From Pycnopodia helianthoides (taxonomy: Eukaryota > Echinodermata > Asteroidea > Forcipulatida > Asteriidae), in assembly GCA_032158295.1 (NCBI GenBank), contig CM063255.1, positions 3,126,501-3,190,500 on the forward strand: a stretch of DNA of 64,000 nucleotides, read 5' to 3'. Under the pieces are notes generated by a model. It worked only from the letters and a program-made list of their open reading frames with translations, had not been told where the DNA came from and did no database searches. Of the stretch, positions 30,659-42,761 are shown one piece after another. Both the position numbers and the translations under genes were made by a program. Within the stretch, counting starts at the first letter, position 1; the number at the start of each line of letters is the position of its first letter.

Positions 30659-30863
30659 AAAGTGTAGATTCGTGAATAGAATGTACGAGCCGAAGGCGAG
30701 TACATTGTGTTCACGAATCTACACTTTAGAGACTTAAACTATTTCCTGAAAGCCTTTAATAAAATCGATTCTCGATACTGGTATAGACTACTAAAAGTAC
30801 CCATGCGTGCTGTATGTTTAGGCTTGTTTGTTAAGTGTAGATTCGTAAAAATAATCTACACTT
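30659..30863. repeat. Inverted and direct copies of 'agtgtagattcgt'
   Basis: 'agtgtagattcgtgaa' at 30659-30674 pairs with 'ttcacgaatctacact' at 30709-30724, with inner pairing 'aatgtac/gtacatt'. A third palindromic copy sits at 30835-30863. 29986-30658 shows nothing I recognise. Confidence 0.75.
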
Positions 30864-30893
30864 TGAACAATAGAGTGACGTCACAGAAATAGT

Positions 30894-31084
30894 TTAAGAA
30901 GAAAGATCCCTGAAATTAAACCGATCTTTCCATGTTCTGATGATGAACACATTATTAAAAAATCTCTCTGACTAAGCAAACTTTCCCCTGTTACGTTGAA
31001 TTCAGTTCTAAATATCGCCCTGATTGTTTTACCAAATCTCCCTGATTGCAAGATGCAAATAATTATTTGCAGCTCTGCAGTGTC
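30894..31084. mobile_element. MITE family I, diverged
   Basis: 'gatccctgaaattaaaccga' through 'tctccctgattgcaagatgc' to 'gcagctctg', matching the complete copy at 54677. The left end is incomplete. Confidence 0.7.
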
Positions 31085-31088
31085 CAGG

Positions 31089-31565
31089 GCTCTAATTTCA
31101 AAGAGCTGCTTATAGCAGAAAATTGCTTAAAGGTTTTGTACGCTTTTGGTAACGGCTCAAAATCAGTGTTCATATTTTGTGTGATGAAACATATGCATGA
31201 ACAAACAAACTTGTGAAAGTTTGAACTCAATTGGTCATCGAGGTCACGAGAAAATAGTGAAAAGAGATCTTATGTGTTTTCTGTTTTTTTCAAACTATCG
31301 CGCGCGATAATTACTATTGTTGTACTCGTTTCTCAGAAACGATAGCATTTTAGGCAGAAATATTTTAAGGAGCCCTTTCTACCATTACTTACTTTAAATC
31401 ATGTAAGTTATGTGTGAATCTGTGAACATTGTGTTTTTCGATCTTACCAATAGTGTACAGGGCCTTTAACAATTAATTTCAACTAACCAAAATTGAGCAG
31501 GATACCAGTCACATCATGGTACATGCGAAACTGTATTTTGGTTGATAACTTAGTCTGGTAAGAGT
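31089..31565. mobile_element. MITE family D interrupted by family B at TTAA
   Basis: Left part 'ctaatttcaaagagctgctt...attgc', right part 'caatta...gagcaggataccagtcac'. Family B occupies 31131-31465 with TTAA duplicated at 31127-31130 and 31466-31469. Other family D copies give the empty site. Confidence 0.85.
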
Positions 31566-31971
31566 GTAATTGAGTCAACCTCAACATAGATTTACACACC
31601 GTAGTTATTATTCAGAAAGTCTACTAGCATAAATAGTTACTTCCAAGAACTTGTGTAAATTCAAATGACAAACACATTGACATAACCTCCTTGTGCCCCC
31701 TTTTAAAACATTCGCCTACAGTTTCGGCGCTGAAACATTAAGATCTTCTTGTCCGCCTTTGGGGCAACATAGGCCTAACATAACTTGATACATCCATTTC
31801 ATCTCTAACTTTTATAAGAGGTTTTTTACGACCTATGGAGATGTTTTTTCGTTCATGACGTGTGCTGGTTGTTCTCAGGCAACGAGTGGCTAATGCATTT
31901 ACTGTTTGTGTGGATGTGTGTTCGTCCCCTTTCTATTTTCCCCGTATAGAATGCTGGTGATTAAGTCAAAG

Positions 31972-32233
31972 CGGCCCTTCCATGGCAAAACAGCCCAAAT
32001 CGAAAATTTGGTTTTTGATATAAGATCATTTCTGGGTAAATTGAGGGCGCTTTTTCCAATTCTGGAAGTTTCAAATTACAGTGTATGGTTTTGAATAATA
32101 GATGTCGATCCTATCTTGGCCTCTTGTTACACTTTCATCCCGTTTTTTTTTAAATTGCAAAACAGCTCATCGCTGTCTTGAGTCTTGTACATTTTATTCT
32201 TTTGAGTTTTGGCTGTTTTGCCATGGTAGGGCC
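31972..32233. mobile_element. Inverted-repeat element
   Basis: 'cggcccttccatggcaaaac' on the left pairs with 'ttttgccatggtagggccg' on the right (one mismatch). Noncoding. 31566-31971 and 32234-32600 show nothing else I recognise. Confidence 0.75.
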
Positions 32234-32593
32234 GAATGTTGTTCCGATGTTTCAAACGGCCAGTTATAGGCCTATTTACCTTTTTTGCACATAGGCTCAC
32301 CGTCAGATTATACTTTTTTTAAATCTCTTTTTTAGTTACTTTTTTTTAGACAGTGGTGAACACAACATTGTTATATTTTGAAAACTATAACTATAAGTGA
32401 CAATAGGTTATTAAAAAGAATTCTCCATTATTAACTTAACTCTACAGTGAAGTTTTGATTGAAGCGTGCGTTGCACATGACTGGTTAGCATTTACTGAAA
32501 TCAAATGGGGGACTAGTGTGATCTCAACGTATTTCCCGGCAGTGTTTCTTACACGCAAGTGGATCAAAGAGGAAAAGGCCAAAATGAAAGATA

Positions 32594-32637
32594 CCTTTGC
32601 TCCCCCCCCCCCACAAACAAAAACCACCACCACCACC

Positions 32638-32683
<46 letters not shown>

Positions 32684-32716
32684 AACAACAACACAACAAC
32701 AACAACAACAACAACA
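32594..32716 (+). repeat. (CAA)n/(CCA)n trinucleotide tract
   Basis: A C-run at about 32602 is followed by CCA repeats then about 27 CAA/AAC units, translating to poly-N, poly-T or poly-Q by frame. It directly precedes a SINE-1 copy. Not a gene. Confidence 0.95.
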
Positions 32717-32734
32717 TTTTGTTCCCCCCATATT

Positions 32735-32998
32735 CCCAGGTTGTATCGTTACCTTGGTGTGATCCCTGGCTACACGGCAGTTTGCGGTTGAATGGCTTCT
32801 GACAGGCACCCCCGAACAAAGATATTGACAAAATAGGAGACCGCCAACATAGGGCTAGATAGCTCAGTTGGTAGAGCGCCGGCATGTTAAACCGGAGGTC
32901 GTTGGTTCAAATCCCGCTCTAGTCAATTTTTCTTTGTTCAACCCAAAATCATTAAAAAAAAAATGTCCCATGTCAGTTTCCCTTGTGGTTTAGTATTT
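32735..32998 (+). mobile_element. SINE-1, near full length
   Basis: 'cccaggttgtatcgttacc' start, tRNA-like GGGCTAGATAGCTCAGTTGG...GGTTCAAATCCCGCTC (32852-32923), and 'gtcagtttcccttgtggttt' end. An (AAAT)n tract follows to 33068. Confidence 0.85.
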
Positions 32999-33149
32999 GA
33001 TATATGTAAATATATTTATATAAAAAACAATAATAATAGTAAATAAATAAATAAACAAATAAATAAAATCAACTCAAGGAAAAAAGAAGAAGAAGAAGAT
33101 ACATGATGTTGATAAAGTACTGGATATTCATTAGAAATTCAAATGTATA

Positions 33150-33480
33150 TTTGTACGGCGGTCTTGTCACTACTTTAGCCCAGACTGCACGTGCGATCAA
33201 ATGTTTCCGACCCATTTAGTATTTCACGTTGGACAAGCGCGTTGCTTAGAATTGGCGGTTTCCGCCTGCGCTTCCGCCTCGTTTTGTTTTGTATTACATG
33301 AACGTGAAACCAATTTCAGTTTGGAAATGAAGCTTATTACGCGCCAAATACATACAAAAAGTGCGCTGTGTATATAAATAGGTTGCTTTTCGACTCACAA
33401 AATACAAAAAAGAAGTAGCGAAAGGTAGAGGGTGACGTCACGTTCTTAGGGTCTAGCCCCGCCCCCACCAAAAAAAATAT
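33150..33480. other. CpG-rich unrecognised stretch
   Basis: Higher G+C than its surroundings, with TATATAAATAG at about 33372 and 'gcggtttccgcctgcgcttc'. Could be a promoter or part of an unknown element. No open frame with family resemblance. Confidence 0.3.
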
Positions 33481-33492
33481 GATTGGCTTTCT

Positions 33493-33656
33493 ATGGCCCT
33501 TTTCGAATTCACGGCTTCGGCTCCAAAATCGGCTCAGGCTAGCTAGGCTCCCTCAATTATTTTAACTTACGCATGCTTTGCGGTCAGGGCTTCAGACAAG
33601 GAAACTGGGCCCGAAGCCAAATCCGGAGCCGAAGCCGTGGATTCGAAAAGGGCCTA
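33493..33656. mobile_element. MITE family J
   Basis: GGCCCTTTTCGAATTCACGG at 33495 pairs with CCGTGGATTCGAAAAGGGCC ending at 33654. TA is present on both sides (33492-33493 and 33655-33656). Confidence 0.85.
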
Positions 33657-33933
33657 AATATTTTTTTTATAGAACCGCGCCTGACTGTCACTTGATCAGA
33701 TAGCATTGATCACGTTGGCCTTTCGTCATGTGACGTGTACTATTATCGCAACCAGGCTTTTCTTTTGGTGCAGTGTCATAATTGAAACTCTAAACCGCTC
33801 CCTGTAGGTTTTATAATGAAATTTAATCAATTTAACCGTGTGTGTGTAGGGACACAGCCATTGACTTGCAGTCTCATCCGTTGGTTACAAATCCAACAAT
33901 GTGATTAATTTACATCATCAACCGAATAGAACT

Positions 33934-34508
33934 GGGCCCAATTTCATAGAGCTGCTTAAGCAAAAAATATTGCTTAAAGGAACATTACAGAATTGGTAAG
34001 AACAAATATACTTTTTGATCACAGATTTACATAAAACTTACACGGTCTAATGATGATGATAGTAGAATACATCCCTTAAAATATTTCTGTCTGAAATGCC
34101 ATATTTGATGAGAAATGAATAAACTAACTTGCCGATTGGAGTTTATTGCTCAGTGAGCGTTTTATTCATTTGTTGAATCTATACGATTTCAGGCAAAATG
34201 TTGTAATCGGTTTTTCACTATTTTCTCGTGACCCAGATGGCCGATTGATCTCAAACTTCTACAGGTTTGTCAGTTTATGTATATGGTGGATTACATAAAG
34301 TGCTTACACTGCCAGCAACTGTTTTGTTAGCAAAAAACACTTATGTAATGTTCCTTTAACAATTGCCTGCTAAGCATAAATGAGCAGGATACCAGTCACA
34401 AATTGTACATGTGATATGGTAGTTTGGCTGGTAACCTTATTCTGGTAAGCATAATTTTGTTGGGCTTAGCTACTTTTTGTGCTTAAGCAGCTCTATGAAA
34501 TTGGGCCC
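33934..34508. mobile_element. MITE family D interrupted by family A at TTAA
   Basis: Ends GGGCCCAATTTCATAGAGCT and complement. The host is split at 'attgc/TTAA/caattgcc'. Removing the insert and one TTAA restores the family D order. Confidence 0.9.
33978..34355 (+). mobile_element. MITE family A (nested)
   Basis: TTAA at 33974-33977 and 34356-34359. 378 bp, standard family A ends and central CGTTTTATTC/palindrome region. Confidence 0.9.
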
Positions 34509-34679
34509 TGTTATTGCCTTATAATTATCAGAAGATGTGTTTTTCTAACAATGTCGAAGCAGTGCTTTTATTTTGACGTGACAAAATAAAAATATTTTCC
34601 GCCCGGAACCGTCATTTTTTCTCACGAACCAAATCGAAAACATCGATGAAGATTTTCACTCAGTGCCAGTGAGGGGGAG

Positions 34680-34960
34680 CTCAGCACCCTTGCCCCTTTT
34701 GCCCCCCCCCCCGAAGGAGATTGGGGGGGGGTGCAAAAATGAATGGGTCGATACATTACATAGCCCCCCCCCAGCCCCCGCTCCACCCCAAGCCCATGCT
34801 CCCCAAGCCCCCGCTCCACCCCAAGCCCCTGCTCCCCGAAGCCCCCGCTCGCCCAAAGCCCCAAGCCTCCTCTACCCCCAAAGCCCCATCTCCCCTAAAG
34901 GCCCCCCCCCCCCCTCAGCCCCCCTACCCACCCCAGCCCCCCTCCCCCATCAGCATAAAC
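34680..34960 (+). repeat. C-rich low-complexity, CCCCAAGCCCC(T)GCTCCA repeats
   Basis: Short degenerate units give proline/alanine-rich open frames on both strands. No conserved domain; treated as a simple repeat. Confidence 0.85.
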
Positions 34961-35282
34961 ATTTCGGTTACACCACTGCCATAATTGACCTTTAAAAAAA
35001 AAAAACATTTCTTGTCAACTGTAGGGATTGATGTTGATTTAGATCTATCCTTTGCCACATCTAGCGTTCTGAGGCGTTTTGTATTCAATATGTTCCGGGT
35101 TCGCTACAAAAAAAAGTCACTTTCATTGTTTTGCAGTTTTCGCGCACATTCCCGCCTTTTCATCGATTTACAGTCCGCCACTCATTATTGAACACACTGA
35201 TCAATCGTAGTACCGGATTCGTCACATGCGTGACAAAGCGCTGACTATTATTTTACGACTAAATAGCCTAGAGGTGTACCAG

Positions 35283-35427
35283 GCCGTGTCCAAATTAGCT
35301 GCTGCAGCTTTTGGCTCTGACTGGATTTCCGCGTCATTATGCGTTTGCAGTATTATGACGTCAAACACCCTTAGCAACAGTTGCAGCCGTAGCTGTAGCC
35401 GCCAATTCGTGTACGGCCATAAATTCA
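35283..35427. mobile_element. MITE family F
   Basis: 'ggccgtgtccaaattagctg' pairs with 'cgccaattcgtgtacggcc'. Same family as 10518-10641. 34985-35282 shows nothing recognisable. Confidence 0.7.
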
Positions 35428-35532
35428 ATTACATTTTTTTGTTGATGACTTTAATGGCAGCATAAAAAATAAAATGCGAGTTGGGAATATTTTTGAAGGA
35501 TGAGACCCAATCAATTATATTGCATTAGTTAA

Positions 35533-35902
35533 AGGAACATTACAGAATTGGTAAGAAACAAACTTTTTGATCACAGATTTACAAAAACTTACACGGTCTA
35601 ATGATGATGATAGTAGAAAACATCCCTTGAAATATTTCTGTCTGAAATGCCATATTTGATGAGAAATGAATAAACTAATTTTCCGATTGGAGTTTATCGC
35701 TCAGTGAGCGTTTTATTCTTTTTTGAATCTATATGATTTCATGCAAATGTGTAATCGGTTTTTCACTATTTTCTTGTGACCCAGATGGCCGATCGATCTC
35801 AAACTTCTACAGGTTTGTCAGTTTATGTATATGGTGGATTACATAAAGTGCTTACACTGCCAGCAACTGTTTTGTTAGCAAAAACAATTCTGTAATGTTC
35901 CT
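35533..35902 (+). mobile_element. MITE family A
   Basis: Left TTAA 35529-35532. Right border mutated to TTGA (35903-35906), so this insertion is older than those with intact TTAA pairs. Confidence 0.85.
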
Positions 35903-36160
35903 TTGAAGGTGACAAGTTACTGGGGCTACTCGCCGCAAACTATTCGAAGAATACAATGGGGAAACATTAATTATTCACCTCGCATTTATAATCACTCATT
36001 TGCCATTCTCCTTCACTCATTTGCAACTTTTCACGCATTCAGTTTTCACTCATTGAGTTTCTCACTCGTTTTGAGTTACCCCCCCCCAAAAAAAAAAATC
36101 CCCCCCCCCAAAAGGAATCATTCTTTATTCGTCAGCTATATAACCAGGAAACAACCGAAA

Positions 36161-36460
36161 AGGAACATTACAGAATTGGTTTTTGCTAACAAAACAGTTG
36201 CTGGCAGTGTAAGCACTTTATGTAATCCACCATATACATAAACTGACAAACCTGTAGAAGTTTGAGATCGATCGGCCATCTGGGTCACGAGAAAATAGTG
36301 AAAAACCGATTACACATTTTGCATGAAATCATATAGATTCAAAAATTAATAAAACGCTCACTGAGCGATAAACTCCAATCGGAAAATTAGTTTAATGTAA
36401 ATCTGTGATCAAAAAGTATAATTTACAAGTTTTTTTCTTACCAATTCTGTAATGTTTCTT
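36161..36460 (-). mobile_element. MITE family A, internally deleted
   Basis: Both ends are present (AGGAACATTACAGAATTGG, ...CAATTCTGTAATGTTTCTT). About 80 bp is missing between 'aattagttta' and 'atgtaaatctg' (about 36390). TTAA borders are eroded. Two C-runs precede it (36079-36112). Confidence 0.8.
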
Positions 36461-36462
36461 CA

Positions 36463-37904
36463 AGTGATCAAACCACATTTTTATGGACATATTGAAACGT
36501 CACTTCATTCCGAGCGGCAATCCCGTCAACTTTAGGCGTACCGTGTCCGTCTGTGGTCCTCCAGCGGTCCTCCCGCGCGGTCCAAACCTGCTGCCAAGAA
36601 CACCCGGAGCATCCTGACCCGGAGGTACTCAGATCGCACTGCACTGGAAACACTGACACTGCTAACCTTGTGACTTGTTGTGGCCATACGGCAATTTCCA
36701 GCGGGCGAATCGGGCTCCACACCGGCCGGTAAAGTTGCTGTGTGGGACTTGAACCCTCGACTTCCTAATCCATCACGGGAATGTCCCGTGTGAGCTCGCC
36801 CTTCATTATATAAAATTGCACTCCGGAGGGCGATCAATACTTTCAATTGATTTTGCTGAAAAACGGCACGTCTCGTTTCGATTATCCTTGAAGAATCGGA
36901 GCAAAGATTCATTTTGTAGTTTCGGCATCAAGTCTCCAGCCCTCCTAAGGAAAGAGGGTCTCCCCTGCAACTTATCCTAGCTTGATGATGGGGGACACTA
37001 AAGTTCTTTGAGGAAAACTGTCGTGGAAAACACAACAGGTGGTTTCCCTCCAGCTGGATATAGGCTACCCTTATAGAGATGTTTTTTTTTAAAGGGCTAT
37101 ATACAAAAAAGTGTCAGGAGACATCGTATCCTGGAGACAGTTTGTTCCCAAAAATTATATTATGCAAGTCTCTCTAGGCTTGTGAGATTGTTCGGTCCCG
37201 GCCTCGGTGAAGAACGCCCAGGGACGATTGCGGTCCAACAGTGCGGGGCGGCGGCTTCCATCGGTGTCTTCCCTCCTCAAAATTGTAGCCCGCTCGCGAG
37301 AAGCTTTTTTTGGGTGCTTGGAGGAACTGTTCCACCATCCAGAGGTTGACCTGTCACCAGGCATAATGTTAGGCCCACCCTGCAAGTTAATGTTGTATGG
37401 ACAACGGTACTTTGCACTATAGTAGGCCTCACCACTAATATAATTTCCCCCCAAAACATACTGTGCCCGCAGGGAACTATAGTCAGGCCTAATCAGTTCA
37501 TTTTGGCTCAATGGTCAAGACCATCTGGTCAGGACTCGTGGTGAAATGGGACAGACCAGAATGGGCCAAACAATAATCATGTTCAGCTAAAAGGTCATCT
37601 ACAGGCCTAAGAATAACAGAATAAAGAAGAAAAATCACTGTTTTGTACGAAAAATAAAGTTCCGGATGTAGCTCACATATAAAATGTTAGCCTTACATTC
37701 AAGGAAACACAGATTTTATGGCCTTCTCGATCCATTTCTTCAAAAAAAATAAGTACAAAATAACCCACATTATTGTCATGGTTCTAGTGCTTGCGTGACG
37801 GTGTATTCAATCATCCCCCGTGGTACAAATTAAAGGAAATTAATTACACAACAAGCAAAACAATATTTCAACAGCCTCAATTCTGTTGGAAGTATCTTTT
37901 ATTT
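36463..37904. other. Unrecognised intergenic stretch
   Basis: Moderately GC-rich near 36480-36940 and 37190-37370, with short open frames on both strands. No family resemblance, splice pattern or inverted ends that I can support. Confidence 0.4.
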
Positions 37905-38234
37905 ATTTTATCGACAGGGGCTCTGAGCTCAGCAGCAGGGAACGTGCGGTCCCGTGTGCAGCCAGGAGCGGACGTGTGACTTTACCAAACGACCGCCAAC
38001 TCGCCAGGTTTTTTTTCGCGTTGCATTATGGGTAGTGAAGAAGAAAGAGCGAGTTGTGCGCCATTGAATTTGCTCCTCTGCCCTCGAACGGTGTGCGGAA
38101 ACCGGCATGTGTCGAATCCTCGCAAATTCTTCCCTCGTTTTCCCTCTGCCGTCCAGTTTGGAGACCCATCCAGTAGCCAGTGACATTGCGTGCACCTCTT
38201 AACAGCAGCTCGTCGTGTTTTTGTTGCTTTCGAG
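37905..38234 (+). promoter_or_regulatory. Putative promoter and first untranslated exon of the ZNF800-like gene
   Basis: CpG-dense in an AT-rich neighbourhood. Contains GCATTATGGGTAGT (38023-38036), whose complement resembles the ACTAC...CCC promoter motif bound by ZNF143/THAP11-type factors. The stretch ends in a good splice donor (GAG|GTAGGT at 38235). The coding exon at 51934 has an acceptor but no upstream partner nearby, so this is the best candidate. The link is inference; no transcript evidence. Confidence 0.4.
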
Positions 38235-39007
38235 GTAGGTCGAAAGGGTGAATTTGGGGGTTGTTTTCGGGTCGGTTGTGGCATGAACCGGCTGAGTGCT
38301 GACGCGGTGCGTCAGGACTCGTGCATTTTGGGGCTCTCGCACCGAAAAAGTGCCAATATTTTGTTGAAACTTTTGCCCTCGAAATTTGTCCACGTTGCTT
38401 CCTATCCACACACCAGACGAACCTACCGTACAGTCTTCACGCTGTGGTGCATGTGCCAGTACATGTGGACGGTAGTTAGCGATGCTTTTCGAAAGTCCAA
38501 AATAGGGATATTATCATGGAACGTGATGTCGGCTACCGGCCGTGTGTGTGTGTGTTTGGTCGTCGGTTGTTTGGCTTGCACATGAGTCAGTGAACAGAGC
38601 CAGACAGGCACAACTCAAGTGATGTGAATTATTTTATCATGCAATTGTTGTCATTCTTGTTTGTTTTTCCATTGTTTGCCTGACTGTTTAACCCTTGCAA
38701 ACATGTCACATGATATTTCCACCTTTCATTTAAATTTCCAGAAGTTTCTATTCTATAGTATAATTTTGTTTTTGGCCTTATTTTATTTAAGTTTTTTGTT
38801 GATTAACTAAAAAAAATTGTAAAGGACTAAAGAATTTTAACTTTAATATCAGGCTTGTTTCATTGGTTGACTGGTGTGCTGAAAAGTTTATTTAGTTTAC
38901 AATTTGATGTGTTTTTTTTTCTCCCATCATCAGCCACTTACTTACCATGCTAAACCAGCACAACAGTTTACAGGGGTTGAATTTTGGGACAAGATCAACG
39001 AGACCAC

Positions 39008-39659
39008 TACTCCTAGAATTATGAGGTTCCATGAACCTCATAGAGGTCCATGTACAAACTACAATACAAAACTTTTTCATTTACGTTTCTGCACCTGGAG
39101 TTCTCATTTGAAATCGGATCTCGCCAAAATTAGGCTCTACGTGTTCCTTGGAATCTCATTGAGCGTTGCATGGGTCAAGAAAATCCACTCCGCAAATTTA
39201 AAATTGTTAAAAAGCAATAAATTCTTACCGTCATTCCCAGTCCTCTTCAAACAGTGTGAGTGTTATAACAAATATGGCGCTTGCTGCGCTCGCAAAGGTC
39301 TACCGAACAAACTGGTACTCCGCGCGCAGCAACGCTGGTCCCGGCAACTGTAGGTTGGTTTTGTACACACATCATGTGACTCCAGCGCCATATTTGTTAT
39401 AACACTCACACTGTTTGAAGAGGACTGGGAATGACCGGAAGAATTTATTGCTTTTTAACAATTTTAAATTTGCGGAGTGGATTTTCTTGACCCATGCAAC
39501 GCTCAATGAGATTCCAAGGAACACGTAGAGCCTAATTTTGGCGAGATCCGATTTCAAATGAGAACTCCAGGTGCAGAAACGTAAATGAAAAAAAGTTTTG
39601 TATTGTAGTTTGTACATGGACCTCTATGAGGTTCATGGAACCTCATAATTCTAGGAGTA
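39008..39659. mobile_element. 652-bp fold-back element with 9-bp target duplication
   Basis: Arms 39008-39281 and 39384-39659 are nearly perfect inverted copies (starts TACTCCTAGAATTATGAGG). The loop is about 100 bp. The exact 9-bp duplication CGAGACCAC lies at 38999-39007 and 39660-39668. Long inverted ends with a 9-bp duplication are typical of Mutator-like elements. It encodes nothing recognisable. Confidence 0.95.
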
Positions 39660-41750
39660 CGAGACCACATGGCTTTCTAGTTTCAAAATATTTACTGGAC
39701 CAGAAGTTTTTTTACAAGACCAGAATCACAATGAGGAAAACTATATATGCACATTTTATAAAACTGTTTCGATCTAAGCAAGCACGAAGAAAATAATTAT
39801 TTTACCAAGTCATTTATTTTGAAGTACATGATAAAGTAACATACATGAGTTTTACTGCAAATGACTTTGTTGCAAACAAATTTTTATTATTCAATTGAAA
39901 AAAACAACAACAAAACAACTGGACGTGTTCGGTTATGAGTTAACTGGTCCAACTCTAAAATCACTGGCCTCAGGCCTGCGGTCCAGTGTATATTACGAGC
40001 CCTGGTTTATCAATAAAATCTTTGAACAAAATGTAGGCCTAAGGCATAGCAGACAGAACTACATATTGACAGCTTGAATCGGAACAAATATAACTAGTGC
40101 TGTGGTAATCATTACTGGATTTTGCTTTTACTTTATAATTTCAGTGACTTGTCACATGCATTGCAATACACAATTCTGCTGAACATTTCCTGGCATGCCT
40201 GGGAAAAGAACTTTTTTTCACTCTATGACCCAAACAATTGCTCTAAATTAACATGACCCAAACAATTGCTCTAAATTAACAAAATGGTTTTAACGGTTTG
40301 TGCCATATAGAGTAAAGAAATGGCAGTTGCAGGCCTAATTGTTGCAAGGCCAAGAGCAAGACAGTTTTACATTGTTTAGTTGAGCTCCTTTAGACCTGTA
40401 TGACTTATAAGGGATGTGAAACATATTTTGACTGAACAAAATCCCAGGGCACCAAGGCAATGACCAGGGGTATGGAGGCAACATCCTCCATACATGTAGG
40501 CCCCCTACCTCCGTGCAGTAAGCTTAGTATAGTAGGCCTACCCTGCAGTAAGCAATTGTACCCTGCAGTAACAGGGCTGCGGTTGGATTCAGCATTTTTC
40601 AGTTCTTGTTTCATTCGGTTGTTGGTTATTTATTTTTTGACACACAACTGTTGTATGATCCCTAAAGAATGATTTCATCTCGGCAATTAAATGCTTCTAA
40701 AGCAGCTTAGACTGAACATGTGTTGTGTACTGTTTTAGGCAGGATTTGATAAAAGGGTGTCAGAATTTGCTGAAAATTTAAAAACTGGGTGTTCAAACTG
40801 TTCACTTACATGTAAACGACAGATAAAACAGGGTGTCCAAAAGACACCCAGACACCCCTCTGGCTAACACTATGTTGTGTACACTGAATGCTAGTATTGA
40901 GTCACACATGAAGGATGATTTTTTGAGGAGCAATTGATACAATTTGTGTAGGGAAATCATTCACTGGTCCCAACGTAACATCTACATCGCGATGACATGA
41001 TGACTGTGGAAAATTTTGTTCCTCTATGATGCAACCAAGGGTATCAATTATGTTTGGGTACGACTGGAATGTAAACTTTAGGCATACAACAAATGTTTAA
41101 GAAACAAAATATCTTTTTAGCTATTTAGAATAAATGTGAGGCAGAGGGATTAATATCAACTGAGCATAAATACTTTGAACTTATGTTTCATAATATACTT
41201 TTGAGTGTATGAACTCTCAGTGTGCAATGTACCTGGCCTTGTTTCCATGGGCAGCGAGTCATACCAATTACTTCTTGCCACTAATCCGTCGAAGGGAAGC
41301 ACAAATAATGCTGATTGGCTCAAGAAAGTGACTTCTTTGCATGCATGCTCCTTAAAAACTTTGAGTGCTTGTTGGGCGTTAGGCACTTCAGCATGCAGAG
41401 GGTAACAAAATGCGAGTATTTTGAAAAGATCCCACTTTGAATGAATCAGGTTTTGTGCAGTCACCCTAAACTGTGTACAGTTATACATGTAGGCCTATGT
41501 CACAAGATCAAAGAAGAATGAGAGCGGACCAGTTGCTCTTAGAGTTCATGCCTCTTCTACGGGCTACCACGCGTGCATAAAAGGGATCAACAACAGGACT
41601 AATTGAATTGTGCCATATGTTTGCACATTCAAACCAGACGGGGGGTTATGATCGAGCAAGGCATGCTGGGAAAAAATGGCATGGCCAGATCGATAACTGA
41701 CGGGAATGAGGTTTACAAGTAAATCTGTTTTATTAATAACATGTAAAAGC

Positions 41751-42243
41751 AGGCCTGGAATTAAACGGAGGCCACAAACAGGGTTCTGCCCAGGATTTTT
41801 TTAGTGGTGGAAAAATGTTTCCCTAGGAACCATTGCGAGATGGATCAGTTACATGGTAGATCATATAAATAGACTGAAATCAAAGAAGTACTCAAAATTC
41901 ATGGCATTGGATACCATTTCTTCTGGTTATTACCCAAATTTACATTTCGTTGAAAACCTTTTAAAGGAAATTGCAAGTGTATTTTAAAAACTTTGAAAAA
42001 TGTGGGGTGGTCTGAAACAGAGAAAAATCCTACAGTGGTGGTTGGGGAATCCTGAGTGCTGGGCGGGTTTTCCGGCACCGACCACTGTGGGCAGAACCCT
42101 GCACAAAGGCTGTGGCCTCCGTTGCCCTGGTCTTGGACTTGGTGCCCCTTTAAAAGTGTCCTGTAGACTTTAAGATATTCAAAGGGAAGTGCCCTTTCCT
42201 ATAAAATGAAAATGGCCTGTCTCTCTCAAAGATGAAGTTCAGG
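41751..42243 (+). mobile_element. MITE family K interrupted by a CAGGG element
   Basis: Left 'aggcctggaattaaacggag', right 'ctgtggcctccgttgccctg...gatgaagttcagg'. Other copies: 54976-55135 and 58420-58595. Confidence 0.75.
41779..42101. mobile_element. 323-bp hAT-like MITE (CAGGG ends)
   Basis: CAGGGTTCTGCCCA at the left and its complement at the right. Flanked by CACAAA at 41773-41778 and 42102-42107. CAGGG termini are common in hAT elements, but the shared flank is 6 bp, not the expected 8. Confidence 0.8.
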
Positions 42244-42398
42244 GGCTGTTAAAGGCTAGCTTACTACATGTACCACGCTTTCTGTGGCACCCGCCAAGTT
42301 TAAGAAGTTGCCACCAAGGGTTAAAATCCGTTTGCTAAATTTTTCCAAATTGTATTTTGTTGAAGTCCGTAATTTCAGAGTTAAAATGCAATCTTTAA

Positions 42399-42761
42399 AG
42401 GTATTGTACACTTTTGGTAACAGCTCAAAATCTGTGTCCACATTTTGTGTGATTAAACATATGCATGAACAAACAAACCTGTGAAAGTTTGAGCTCAATT
42501 GGTCATCGAGGTCACGAGAAAATAGTGAAAAGAGATCTTATGTGTTTTCTGTTTTTTCAAATTATCGCGCGCGATAATTACTATTGTTTTACTCTTTTCT
42601 CGATAATTACTATTGTTTTACTCTTTTCTCAGAAACCATAGCATTTTAGGCAGAAATATTTTAAGGAACCCTTTCTACCATTACTTACTTTAATTCATGT
42701 AAGTTATGTGTAAATCTGTGAACATTGTGTTTTTCGATCTTACCAATAGTATACATGGCCT
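42399..42761 (-). mobile_element. MITE family B
   Basis: TTAA at 42395-42398 and 42762-42765. Keeps the ATCGCGCGCGAT centre and an extra local duplication of 'cgataattactattgtttta' (about 42570-42630). Confidence 0.88.

Noticed and set aside
32442..32885. Poly-N/T/Q and poly-V frames
   Set aside because: Translation of the (CAA)n tract and neighbouring SINE.
34622..34995. Proline-rich and glycine-rich frames on opposite strands
   Set aside because: C-rich low-complexity DNA; no domain, start context or splice support.
37155..37511. Minus-strand 118-codon frame before the putative promoter
   Set aside because: Considered as a coding exon or LTR fragment; no recognisable motif, splice partner or terminal repeats.
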